Source: an uncultured Bacteroidales bacterium (GTDB taxonomy: Bacteria; Bacteroidota; Bacteroidia; Bacteroidales; UBA932). From it: a stretch of 15,258 nucleotides of DNA. A program made the translations under genes and the position numbers. Where the stretch lies: the NCBI GenBank assembly GCA_945983015.1, contig CAMFSN010000030.1, positions 1 through 15,258 of the forward strand, read 5' to 3'. Positions 5,051 through 13,641 of this stretch are shown here, piece by piece. The notes beneath the pieces are model-generated. The model saw only the letters and a list, made by a program, of their open reading frames with translations, ran no database searches and was not told the origin of the DNA. The number at the start of each line of letters is the position of its first letter. Position 1 is the first letter of the stretch.

Positions 5051-7000
5051 ATGAGACTCAACAAATTTTTCTTAGCTGCCTTTGCGACAATCGGATTGTT
5101 TGCATCGTGCGTCGAGGATGATCCTCTTTCTCAAGAGGCTTCTTTAACGATTGATGGTGAGACTACCATTAATCTGGATGATTCTAAAGCCCAAACCAAA
5201 AGTGTAAGTTTCAGATCTAACAGAGATTGGACTGCGAAGACATCTGATAAATGGATCGATGTCAGCCCAGCAAGCGGCTCAGCTTCCACTTCTACCCAGG
5301 AGATCGAGATTACAGTACTGGAGAATAAATCCTATGACCGTAGCGGTTCTGTAACTCTTTCTATCGGAACTCTTTCCAAGACCATCAAGATCAATCAGAA
5401 AGGTAATGCTGCCGCACCTGACGGAACAAAGGAAAATCCATTTGACGTGGCTACCGCCGTTGCAAGGTGCAAAGAGGCCGGCCAGACTGTAACCAGCGAG
5501 AAGTATTACACCAAGGGTATAGTTTCAGAAATAAAGGATGTTTCAGGAATCGCTTCGTTCGGTAATGTGAGCTTCTACATCACAGACGATGGGGCAGTAG
5601 GCGAGACTACTCTGCTTGTCTTCCAGGCTCTTTATCTCGGCGGTGAGAAGTTTACTTCCGAGGACCAGCTCAAGGTGGGTGACGAGGTTACTGTCTATGG
5701 TGCTCTTCTAAATTACAAGGGGAACACTCCTGAGACCGACGGAAAGGGCTCTACCAGCATCGTTGTCCTCAATGGTGAGGAAAAATATGTTGAAGAAGGA
5801 GGAAATGCCGGAGAGATTAAAACCGAGCCTAAGGGAACAGGTACCGCAGAGGATCCGTTCAATGCTGCTGCCGCTATCAAGAAGTGCGTTGAAGTTGGAC
5901 AGACCGCTTCCACTGAGGAGTATTATGTTAAGGGTAAAGTATCTTCTATCAAGGAGGTAAGTACCTCATACGGGAATGCCACCTTCTATATCTCAGATGA
6001 TGGAACCACTACAGACCAGTTCTACATCTTCCACTGCAAATATATCGGCGGTGAGAAGTTTACTTCCGAAGATCAGCTGAAAGTAGGACAGGAGGTAGTG
6101 GTCAAGGGTGCACTCGTCAATTATTATGGTAATACTCCTGAGATGACTCAGGGTTGCGAACTTATCAGCATAGATGGAGAGGGTTCCGGTTCAAATCCTG
6201 ATCCAGAACCAGATCCTGTTGAGGAGCCTACAGAATTTACCGAGGTAACAGTAGCACAGTTCCTTGCTGCAGCAGAAGATGATACATGGTATAAACTTTC
6301 TGGTCAGGTAATTAACATCGGAAGTGAAACCTTCGGTAATCTTACTCTTAAGGATGATAGCGGAGAGGTTTATATTTATGGTGTTACTTCTAAATTCTCT
6401 GCAAGCAATGATAAGTCGTTCAGCACTCTGGGTATTACTCTTGGAGACAATCTTACAATTGCTGTTCAAAGAGGTTCTTATAATGGTAAACCTCAGGGTG
6501 TTAACGGTTTCTATATCTCTCATACTGAAGGTGAACTTGATCTTGGCGAGGAAGTTGCTTTCACTAAGGTCAGCGGAGAAGTCACTGACTGGACCGGAAC
6601 TTATCTTATAATGATGGCTGACGGAAAGGCTCATGCTACAGTTAGTGGAAAAGATCTTGCAGCTACATCGGATGTACTTACCGAGACTGATGGAGTAATA
6701 AAGGCTCCAGAGGCTTTTGCTGTTAACATCGCTAAGGAAGGTGAGGGCTGGTCAATTAAACTGCCAAATGGAAAATATCTTGGTCTTGCTCACAATTCTG
6801 CAGCTTCAAGCGATAGCCCTGTAGTATTTAACATCGAGAATACAGATGCGGGTGTAAAGATTTCTGCTACTGCAACAAATAAAGGCGTAGAGTCAACATA
6901 CTATCTTTACTATTCTACAAACAATGGAGTATTTATGCGTTTCTATGTAGATAAATCTACAGATGACAGATATACTCTTCCTACTCTTTATAAGAAGTAA
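5051..7000 (+). CDS. Surface lipoprotein: BACON domain plus three OB-fold-like (DUF6359-type) domains
   Basis: A 649-residue lipoprotein; the signal ends in LFASC with lipidated C20. Residues 28-117 form a BACON-type Ig-like domain (VSFRSNRDWTA, WIDVSPASG, SGSVTLSIG, IKINQKG). Residues 124-245 and 262-376 are two copies of an OB-fold-like unit: PFDVATAVARC or PFNAAAAIKKC, YY(T/V)KG, FYI(T/S)DDG, a shared GGEKFTSEDQLKVG, then the final strand. Residues 395-492 are a divergent third OB-like unit (KLSGQVINIGS, GNLTLKDDSGEVYIYG). Residues 500-649 form a beta-rich C-terminal domain I cannot name. The protein has no evident catalytic motif, so ligand binding is the likely role. OB-folds often bind nucleic acid, and the next two genes are nucleases, so nucleic-acid capture at the cell surface is my inference. 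Confidence 0.75.
   Translation: MRLNKFFLAAFATIGLFASCVEDDPLSQEASLTIDGETTINLDDSKAQTKSVSFRSNRDWTAKTSDKWIDVSPASGSASTSTQEIEITVLENKSYDRSGSVTLSIGTLSKTIKINQKGNAAAPDGTKENPFDVATAVARCKEAGQTVTSEKYYTKGIVSEIKDVSGIASFGNVSFYITDDGAVGETTLLVFQALYLGGEKFTSEDQLKVGDEVTVYGALLNYKGNTPETDGKGSTSIVVLNGEEKYVEEGGNAGEIKTEPKGTGTAEDPFNAAAAIKKCVEVGQTASTEEYYVKGKVSSIKEVSTSYGNATFYISDDGTTTDQFYIFHCKYIGGEKFTSEDQLKVGQEVVVKGALVNYYGNTPEMTQGCELISIDGEGSGSNPDPEPDPVEEPTEFTEVTVAQFLAAAEDDTWYKLSGQVINIGSETFGNLTLKDDSGEVYIYGVTSKFSASNDKSFSTLGITLGDNLTIAVQRGSYNGKPQGVNGFYISHTEGELDLGEEVAFTKVSGEVTDWTGTYLIMMADGKAHATVSGKDLAATSDVLTETDGVIKAPEAFAVNIAKEGEGWSIKLPNGKYLGLAHNSAASSDSPVVFNIENTDAGVKISATATNKGVESTYYLYYSTNNGVFMRFYVDKSTDDRYTLPTLYKK
5637..6069 (+). repeat. 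Intragenic domain duplication marked by an exact 25-bp repeat
   Basis: Identical 25-bp segments at 5637-5661 and 6045-6069 (core GGCGGTGAGAAGTTTACTTC) lie 408 bp apart, exactly 136 codons. They encode the same GGEKFTSE block in the first two OB-like units. Surrounding sequence has diverged, so the duplication is not brand new, or the block is kept alike by selection or gene conversion. Confidence 0.7.
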
Positions 7001-7002
7001 TA

Positions 7003-8202
7003 TTGAAAACTAGTTCATTAATCTTAATAGCTCTTTCAGCGTCTATCCTGTTCTCCTGTACGGAGAGCGGGATAGGCGGTGGGGAGCATATTTCTCCCAA
7101 GATAGTGCTGACAAGCAAGAGTGTCAGCAGAGCCGAAGGCCAGATGTTCGTGAAGGTGACTGCAGATGGGGACTGGACTTTGGATATAGAATATCAGCCT
7201 TCTGATACTAATGCTTGGGCCAGCCTTTCCCGAACTGAGGGGGAAGGCAGCAAGTCGAATATAATTCTCAGTTACGAGGCTAATGATGCCGATCCCGCCC
7301 GAATTCTTTCTCTTGTTCTGAAAAATACCTGGGGAAGTGCTCGGGCTCAACTTACTCAAACTGGAAGAGTGCCTATTGGAAAGGTCTCCTCTTCCACTAC
7401 AAGAGCCTGGATGGAACTTCCCGAGACTAAGGACGATGATGGGCTTTACTTCGCCTTTCACGAGATGAGCGTTTCGGGGGAAGTTATGAGAAACTTCTCC
7501 TATTATTATGACACCCATAATCTGGTGTCGCACTGGGTAGCATATCCTTTGAATAATTCTCTTCTTGGCAGTGGTGGCAGGACTGATGCCTGGGATGGAG
7601 TGGATCCGAATTTCCCTGATGCTGCTATTAGACCTATTATGAATAGCCCTATTTCCGGATATCAACGAGGTCATCAATGTCCTTCTGCAGACCGTGTGAT
7701 AAATGACGCGGCTAATATGCAGACATTCTATTCTACTAATATGACCCCACAGTCGGGCCCTTTTAATACAGGCATTTGGCAAAGATTTGAGAATACCATC
7801 AGAAAATGGGCACGTAGGAGTGACACTCTTTATGTGGTTACAGGTTGTGTGGTGAATCCTAATTCTCTCGAGGGCTCCTATGGAAGCATAGGCGGATATG
7901 CTAAGGATAATGTAGGCAAGAAAGTGGCTATTCCTACAGCTTATTACAAGGCTGTATTAAGATATTCGAAAAATACGGAAATAGGATATGGCGGCTACTG
8001 TGGCTGCGGAGTATATCTGGAACACGATCCGTCTTTAGGCAGCAGTTCAGTGAGCCGCACTGATGTTATCTCCATAGATGAACTGGAAGAGATAATTGGC
8101 ATAGATCTTTTCGTGAATCTTCCGAATGCGATAGGAGAGAGTAAAGCTGCTAAGGTCGAGGCACAGAATCCTCAGAATGTGGGGATTTGGTGGCCACTAT
8201 GA
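7003..8202 (+). CDS. DNA/RNA non-specific endonuclease (NUC1 family) lipoprotein with BACON domain
   Basis: A 399-residue lipoprotein; the signal ends LFSC with lipidated C19. Residues 30-121 resemble a BACON domain (VKVTADGDWTLDI, WASLSRTEGEG, LTQTG). Residues 125-385 are a beta-beta-alpha-metal nuclease of the NUC1/Serratia type. The active-site signature is QRGHQCPSADR with general-base H224, followed by STNMTPQSGPFNTGIWQRFE, where N246, N255 and E263 match the spacing of the Mg-binding and structural residues of Serratia nuclease (110, 119, 127). It should cut DNA and RNA without sequence preference outside the cell. The start is TTG at 7003, 2 bp after the previous stop; the next Met is beyond the signal peptide, so TTG is needed. 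The near-zero gap suggests translational coupling. Confidence 0.88.
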   Translation: MKTSSLILIALSASILFSCTESGIGGGEHISPKIVLTSKSVSRAEGQMFVKVTADGDWTLDIEYQPSDTNAWASLSRTEGEGSKSNIILSYEANDADPARILSLVLKNTWGSARAQLTQTGRVPIGKVSSSTTRAWMELPETKDDDGLYFAFHEMSVSGEVMRNFSYYYDTHNLVSHWVAYPLNNSLLGSGGRTDAWDGVDPNFPDAAIRPIMNSPISGYQRGHQCPSADRVINDAANMQTFYSTNMTPQSGPFNTGIWQRFENTIRKWARRSDTLYVVTGCVVNPNSLEGSYGSIGGYAKDNVGKKVAIPTAYYKAVLRYSKNTEIGYGGYCGCGVYLEHDPSLGSSSVSRTDVISIDELEEIIGIDLFVNLPNAIGESKAAKVEAQNPQNVGIWWPL

Positions 8203-8221
8203 ATTTTAATAATCACATAAT

Positions 8222-9292
8222 ATGAAGAAATTTTTCCTGACAGCCTTATGCATTCTGCTGGCATTCAACATGAACGCACAGAAAGCCCAGCAGAATTTCG
8301 TAATCGGCTTTTATAACCTTGAGAACCTCTTCGACATCTATGACGATCCTGTCAAGAACGATGCAGAGTACCTCCCTGAGGGTAAAAACAAATGGACTCA
8401 GGCCAAATATGACAAGAAACTCAAGAACATGGCTCATGTGATAGCCGACATGGCTAAGAATAACGGCCGTTATCACACCATTCTGGGCGTAAGTGAGATC
8501 GAAAACCGTCTCGTGCTCGAAGACTTGGTGAGCCAGGAGGAGATCGCCGATGCCAATTTCCAAATCGTGCATTACGACAGCCCTGACCGCCGTGGTGTGG
8601 ATGTGGCCCTGCTCTACAAGCCTGACCAGTTCACTTATCTGGACAGCGAGTCCATCCCATTCACTTTCGAGGGCTCGGAGATAGATTTCTCCGACACAAA
8701 CACAGATTACTTCCGCACCCGAGACATCCTTATGGTTCACGGCCTTATCGCAGGGGAAAATTTTGCCTTCTATGTTATGCACCTTCCATCCAGAATAGGT
8801 GGCAAGGGCGGCAATCTCCGCAGTCGTGGAGCCGAGATCGCCTATGCACACGCCCGAGTAATGGAACAGAAGTATCCAGGTATCAAGATCGTGATGATGG
8901 GAGATATGAATGACGATCCTTTCGACGAATCCATGGTAACTTACCTTCACGGCAAGGAAACTGTAGAAGAGATGCAGCCTGAGGACTTCTATAATCCATA
9001 TCTGTCCATGATTAAAGCAGGTTATGGGTCTCTCTGCTATCAGGGCACCTGGTGCATCTATGATCAGGAACTTGTGAACTATAATCTGGCAGCGGCTCCT
9101 CAGGGAGGGCTGAAGATTCAGCCTGTAACCAAGAACAGGGGCAGCTGGTATGACGGTGTGGTGTATAAACGTCCATACCTTACCACCCAGAAGGGACAAT
9201 ACAAAGGATATCCTTTCCGCACATTCTCTAACGGAGCCTTTGTGGGTGGATATTCAGATCACTATCCGACCTTTATCGTGATAGGTAAATAA
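8222..9292 (+). CDS. Secreted endonuclease/exonuclease/phosphatase-family enzyme
   Basis: A 356-residue protein with a signal peptide (residues 1-19, ending MNA). The rest is a DNase I-like EEP domain with the family's motif series: FYNLENLFD (N32), GVSEIENR (metal-binding E92 or E94), DRRGVDVALLY, MHLPSR (H187), MGDMNDDP (D228, N230) and the closing GGYSDHYP (D346, H347). All expected catalytic positions are present. EEP enzymes cleave phosphodiesters or phosphoesters in a metal-dependent way; substrates range from DNA to phospholipids. The NUC1 gene immediately upstream favours a nuclease or nucleotide-processing role, but this is not proven. The start ATG is 19 bp after the previous stop. 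Confidence 0.85.
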   Translation: MKKFFLTALCILLAFNMNAQKAQQNFVIGFYNLENLFDIYDDPVKNDAEYLPEGKNKWTQAKYDKKLKNMAHVIADMAKNNGRYHTILGVSEIENRLVLEDLVSQEEIADANFQIVHYDSPDRRGVDVALLYKPDQFTYLDSESIPFTFEGSEIDFSDTNTDYFRTRDILMVHGLIAGENFAFYVMHLPSRIGGKGGNLRSRGAEIAYAHARVMEQKYPGIKIVMMGDMNDDPFDESMVTYLHGKETVEEMQPEDFYNPYLSMIKAGYGSLCYQGTWCIYDQELVNYNLAAAPQGGLKIQPVTKNRGSWYDGVVYKRPYLTTQKGQYKGYPFRTFSNGAFVGGYSDHYPTFIVIGK

Positions 9293-9315
9293 GCTTATTA
9301 TAAAACTATTTGAAA

Positions 9316-12300
9316 ATGAATAAAAAGATATTGATGATCTGCGTTTCGCTCCTCTGCTCTTTGAGCCTTTTCGCTCAGAGTGACTGGGGTGGAGTAAAGG
9401 CTACGGTAGTTAACCGTGCCGGCAGAGTACCTATCTCGGGAGCCCAGGTGGAAGTGCTTCAGAACGAGCTTCAGATCACTTCCGTAAAGACTGGAGAAGA
9501 TGGCAGTTTCCTCATCGAGGGACTGCAGAACGGATTTTACCGCCTTCTGGTAAAGGCTCCTGGTTTCGTCCCATCAGAGATTAACCTTACAGTCGAAGGT
9601 TTTGTGAAAGATCTCATCTTCGTGTCCCTGGTCGCAGAACAGGTGCTAAGCGAGGTGGATGACTCTTCTTTCGCCGAATTTGACATGGAAGATTCCGGAT
9701 ATACCGACAATCCTTCCATCCTTTTCGGAGCCAACGACCCGTATAATAACATCGTAGGCTACGGTTTCTCCGATGTCCGTTTCAAGAACAGGGGATATGA
9801 CAGCGAGACCCAGGATGTGCTCTTCGCGGGGGTTCCGCTGAACGACGCCATCACCGGTTACTCTCCATATTCACTCTGGAGCGGTCTTAATGAGGCTACC
9901 CGCAGTAAGGAGAATACCATAGGTCTGGAATCTCACGATGCCAGTGTCGGTGGATTTAACGGTATCACCTCCATCCTCGGTACTCCTTCCAATGTCCGTC
10001 CAGGCCTTCGTTTCAGCGTACTTTCTAACTCTGCCCTCTATCGTCTCCGTCTTATGGCCAATTACGCCTCCGGAGAGTTGGACAATGGCTGGAGCTACGC
10101 AGTGAACGTGTCTGCCCGACTTGGTGGAAATGACTGGGTGAAAGGTGTTTACTACAAGTATTTGTCCTACTATGCAGGTGCTGAGAAAAAGCTTGGAGAA
10201 GACAGTCGTATAGCCTTCATGACTTTCGCCACTCCTGGTGAGCGTGGAGCCCAGAATGCTTCTACTCAGGAGGTTTATGACCTGATTAAGGATAATATGT
10301 ATAACAGCAACTGGGGTTATCAGAACGGAAAAGTCCGTAACGCCCGTGTCCGCAGCACCTTCGAGCCTGTATTCGTGGTGAAGTACTCTACTCAGGCCAT
10401 AGAGGACCTGGAGCTGAATGCCACCCTTTTGTGGCGCACCGGTAAGAACGGCTATTCAGCCCTCGACTGGTACGACTCCGCCGACCCGCGTCCTGATTAT
10501 TACCGTAATCTTCCAAGCTATTTCTATGATGAGAATCCGGATATGAACCGCTATGACGAGTATCAGGCAGGTCAGCAGAGAGAGGCTTGGCTTTTCGATG
10601 TGCATACCCAGCATCTGGACTGGGACAGGTTGTACAATGTGAATTACAACTCTGCCGAGGGTCGCTCTAAATATGTACTTCAGGAGAGAAGGGTGGACCA
10701 GAATGATCTCAACCTCGCTCTTAACCTCAAATGGACTCCATTCAGTTTCTATACCCTCACCGCCGGTCTTAACGGAAGGGTGAACCGTACAGAGTATTAC
10801 CAGACTGTAAAAGACCTGCTTGGAGGTAAGTTCTATGTGAATGTCAATAATTTCGCCGAGCGCGACTATGCCTTCTCAGAGGCCAAGATTCAGTATGACT
10901 TGGATTATTGGATGAATAACGGTAAGGCCCAGACCCTTTATCAGGGCGACAAATACGGCTACGACTACTATGCTCAGGTGCGCAGCCTGAAAGTATGGGC
11001 AGACAACCGTTTTGACCTCGGTCCGTTCAAGGCCAATATCGCTGCCAAGATCGGTTATGAAGGTTTCTGGCGTGACGGTCTGATGCGTAACGGTCTTTTC
11101 CCTGGTCAGAAAGCAGACGGAAGCGACTATATCATCGATGGCGTTAACCTCAGTGCTGAAGGTGGCTACGAGACTTCTTACGGCAAGTCCGACAGGGCTA
11201 ATTTCCTCGTAGGCTCAGTAAAGGCAGGGGCAGAGTATTTCATCAAAGGAGGTCATAGAATCTATGCCAATGCCGGTTACTTCGTGGACGCCCCTAAGTT
11301 CAACGGCTCTTATCTTTCACCTCGTACCCGTAACACTCTCGCTCCTAACCTTACCACTTCCAAGACCCTGTCTGCTGATGTCAACTATCAGTACAGCAAT
11401 TCAGGACGTAATCTTCGCGTAAGTGCTTTCTATACCACTATCAAGGATCAGACTGATGTGATGAGTTTCTACGACGATTCTCAGAACTCATTCACTAACT
11501 TCGCCATGTCCGGTATAGACCAGAGGCACATGGGTATAGAGCTCGGCTTCAAGTTCCCGTTCTTTATCTCAGGCCTTACCATTCAGGGAGCTCTGAGCTT
11601 GGGTGAGTACATCTATACTTCTACCCCTACCATGACCCAGACTATAGACAACAGCTCTGTCGTAGTGGTGGACAATGCGCCTGTTACCTACTGGGCTGCT
11701 CATCCTATATATAAGAAGGACGCCGATGGTGGATACGTTACGGACGAGGATGGCAAATACGAGATCGAGAAGATTCAGAAGCACTATGTGCCTTCTACTC
11801 CTCAGCTCGCAGCTAATCTCGGCTTCAACTATCGTCTTCCATCTTACTGGTTCTTCTCTTTGGGAGTTAATTATTATGCCAATTCATATCTGAGCATGAA
11901 CCCTCTTTATCGTACGGAGCTCGCCGTGATAGGTCCGGATGACAAACTCACTGCTGCTGCCCGCAATGAGCATCGTAACAACTGGTTCCTCTCCACAGCT
12001 ATGGTTAATCAGGGTCTTTCTGCTACTGAGATAGAGTATATGGCCGCACAAGAGAAGTTTGACCCTGCATTCGTTATGAATGCAAGTATAGGCAAGAGCT
12101 GGTATATCAACCGTCAGTATCAGATAGGTTTCTCTCTCGAGATCAAGAATATGCTTAATAACACTAACATCCGTACCGGAGGTTATGAGCAGACCCGTCT
12201 TATCAAGAGTGGAAGCTATACCAGATATTATCGTTTCGACTCCAAATATTTCTATATGCAGGGAGCCAATTATATGTTAAATGTTTATTTCAGATTCTAA
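9316..12300 (+). CDS. TonB-dependent outer-membrane receptor with carboxypeptidase-regulatory-like domain
   Basis: A 994-residue receptor. I chose ATG at 9316 (MNKKILMICV); a TTG six bases upstream would add only two residues. Signal peptide 1-21 ends LFAQ. Residues 25-106 fit a carboxypeptidase-regulatory-like beta-sandwich (VKATVVNRAGRVPISGAQVE, TGEDGSFLIEGLQNGFYRL), usual in Bacteroidota receptors. A plug-like segment follows at about 134-220 (RFKNRGYDSETQDVLFAGVPLND). The rest is barrel-type sequence with many aromatic alternating strands, ending YMLNVYFRF with a C-terminal Phe as expected for outer-membrane insertion. It would import a bound ligand with energy from TonB. No SusD homologue follows; a DUF5689 lipoprotein does. 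The substrate is unknown, and the neighbouring nucleases suggest nucleic-acid fragments. Confidence 0.88.
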   Translation: MNKKILMICVSLLCSLSLFAQSDWGGVKATVVNRAGRVPISGAQVEVLQNELQITSVKTGEDGSFLIEGLQNGFYRLLVKAPGFVPSEINLTVEGFVKDLIFVSLVAEQVLSEVDDSSFAEFDMEDSGYTDNPSILFGANDPYNNIVGYGFSDVRFKNRGYDSETQDVLFAGVPLNDAITGYSPYSLWSGLNEATRSKENTIGLESHDASVGGFNGITSILGTPSNVRPGLRFSVLSNSALYRLRLMANYASGELDNGWSYAVNVSARLGGNDWVKGVYYKYLSYYAGAEKKLGEDSRIAFMTFATPGERGAQNASTQEVYDLIKDNMYNSNWGYQNGKVRNARVRSTFEPVFVVKYSTQAIEDLELNATLLWRTGKNGYSALDWYDSADPRPDYYRNLPSYFYDENPDMNRYDEYQAGQQREAWLFDVHTQHLDWDRLYNVNYNSAEGRSKYVLQERRVDQNDLNLALNLKWTPFSFYTLTAGLNGRVNRTEYYQTVKDLLGGKFYVNVNNFAERDYAFSEAKIQYDLDYWMNNGKAQTLYQGDKYGYDYYAQVRSLKVWADNRFDLGPFKANIAAKIGYEGFWRDGLMRNGLFPGQKADGSDYIIDGVNLSAEGGYETSYGKSDRANFLVGSVKAGAEYFIKGGHRIYANAGYFVDAPKFNGSYLSPRTRNTLAPNLTTSKTLSADVNYQYSNSGRNLRVSAFYTTIKDQTDVMSFYDDSQNSFTNFAMSGIDQRHMGIELGFKFPFFISGLTIQGALSLGEYIYTSTPTMTQTIDNSSVVVVDNAPVTYWAAHPIYKKDADGGYVTDEDGKYEIEKIQKHYVPSTPQLAANLGFNYRLPSYWFFSLGVNYYANSYLSMNPLYRTELAVIGPDDKLTAAARNEHRNNWFLSTAMVNQGLSATEIEYMAAQEKFDPAFVMNASIGKSWYINRQYQIGFSLEIKNMLNNTNIRTGGYEQTRLIKSGSYTRYYRFDSKYFYMQGANYMLNVYFRF

Positions 12301-12308
12301 GGGAGGAG
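12301..12308 (+). promoter_or_regulatory. Strong Shine-Dalgarno site GGGAGGAG
   Basis: GGGAGGAG begins immediately after the receptor's TAA and ends 5 nt before ATG at 12314. Bacteroidota genes mostly lack such a site, and none of the other genes here shows one this strong. It selects 12314 over the longer in-frame start at 12281, which would overlap the receptor and place 11 hydrophilic residues before the signal peptide. Confidence 0.7.
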
Positions 12309-12313
12309 CAATT

Positions 12314-13639
12314 ATGAAAAAGTATATAATTCTTACACTTGCAGCTTGCGCTCTTCTTAGTTCTTGTGAAGAGTTCGGTCCGGTATTCACCTTTGATTAC
12401 AAGGATCCAGCCAATTATGAGGATGTTTCTGGCTCAAATGTAGTACAGCCAGAAGACATCACCCCTACACATACGATCGCAGAACTTATCAGTCTCTATA
12501 CTCCTGGTTCACCGATTCAGATAGAAGAGGACATTATTATCGCCGGTCGTATCATTTCTTCTGACAAGAGAGGTAATTTCTATAAGCAGCTTTTCATTCA
12601 GGACGGAACTGGTGGAATTGAGGTCAAGATAGGAAAGAACAGCCTCTATAACGAGTATAAACCAGGGCAGATGCTTTATGTTAAAGTGGGCCCAGGGGAA
12701 AAGACAGGTGGCCTTACCCTCGGAAGTTATGGCTATAAAAGTGGGTCTGGAAATGGAATGCCTCAGATAGGCTCGAAATTCCATGAAGGAGAATATGCCA
12801 CGACTTATGAGAGTTCATATATCATGTCTGACCGTGTGATCAACGATCATATTTTCCGCGGATCGTATGACGATATCGAGGAACAGACTCCTGTAGTGAT
12901 AGAGGCTTCTCAGTTCCCTGCCAATTTTGCTACCCATTCTACTTGCCCATATATAGGAAGCTTGGTGACTATAAAGAATCTTTCTTATGGGGGCGTTGTA
13001 ATTGATCCAAAATATGATGTGGCTGGACCCCAGATTTTTGCACTCCTAAATCTTAGCAGTGCGAAATCCTCTAAAGATTCCGATAATAGGGTTTTCCTTT
13101 CTAAAAAGACCTGGGGAGTGGATACCTGGGCTATGAGCAAGGTGAATTTCCTCAGTCATCTTCAGAATGGAGATTTCGATGAGGCTATGGTAGGTAATGG
13201 TAATGATCAGAATTATGGTTCTGTTTCAAATGCTAATCTAGACCACGTTCAGAGCACTGACCCTGTATTCTATGAGAATATTTATGCCGATGAGGCTTTC
13301 CGCCGCACGGTTTACTGGTGGGTATATGGAGTATTCCCAGAGAATGAGGAGGATCAGAAACTGGCAGCTCAGAGGATGGAACCGGATAATCTGGTGAAGT
13401 ATTGGGTTCGCTACTGCCTGGCCACCAATGCCAATGGTTATGCCGTAAGCCACTATTTCAATGTCGGAGGAAAGAATGTTCAGCTCAGAACCAGCGGCTT
13501 CGCCAAGTTCGCTGACAATAAGATTCCTCAGGAAGTGCTCGACGGTACTAAGAAAGTCAGCATCACCGGTGTGCTCACCATGTATCAGGGCTCCGTCCAG
13601 CTGGTCGTCAACGATTTGGATGATATAGTCGTAGAATAA
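12314..13639 (+). CDS. DUF5689-domain surface lipoprotein
   Basis: A 441-residue lipoprotein with signal ending LLSSC (C18). Residues 52-230 fit DUF5689: TIAELISLY, IEEDIIIAGRIISSDKRGNFYKQLFIQDGTGGIEV split across an OB-like sheet, YKPGQMLYVKV, and later a KNLSYGG strand. Residues 385-441 form a second beta unit (VQLRTSGFAKF, VSITGVLTMYQGSVQLVVNDLDDI) that reads like the closing strands of another OB-fold. No catalytic motif is visible. Its position directly after the TonB receptor is where SusD normally sits, so it is probably the ligand-binding lid or partner of that receptor. That role is inferred from order, lipidation and fold pattern. Confidence 0.75.
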   Translation: MKKYIILTLAACALLSSCEEFGPVFTFDYKDPANYEDVSGSNVVQPEDITPTHTIAELISLYTPGSPIQIEEDIIIAGRIISSDKRGNFYKQLFIQDGTGGIEVKIGKNSLYNEYKPGQMLYVKVGPGEKTGGLTLGSYGYKSGSGNGMPQIGSKFHEGEYATTYESSYIMSDRVINDHIFRGSYDDIEEQTPVVIEASQFPANFATHSTCPYIGSLVTIKNLSYGGVVIDPKYDVAGPQIFALLNLSSAKSSKDSDNRVFLSKKTWGVDTWAMSKVNFLSHLQNGDFDEAMVGNGNDQNYGSVSNANLDHVQSTDPVFYENIYADEAFRRTVYWWVYGVFPENEEDQKLAAQRMEPDNLVKYWVRYCLATNANGYAVSHYFNVGGKNVQLRTSGFAKFADNKIPQEVLDGTKKVSITGVLTMYQGSVQLVVNDLDDIVVE

Positions 13640-13641
13640 AT

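Noticed and set aside
9310..9315. TTG start for the TonB receptor
   Set aside because: An ATG two codons later gives a standard signal peptide (MNKKILMICV), and nothing favours the TTG.
12281..12313. Longer start for the DUF5689 lipoprotein overlapping the receptor gene
   Set aside because: It would put hydrophilic residues before the signal peptide; the strong Shine-Dalgarno site and the lipobox distance support 12314.
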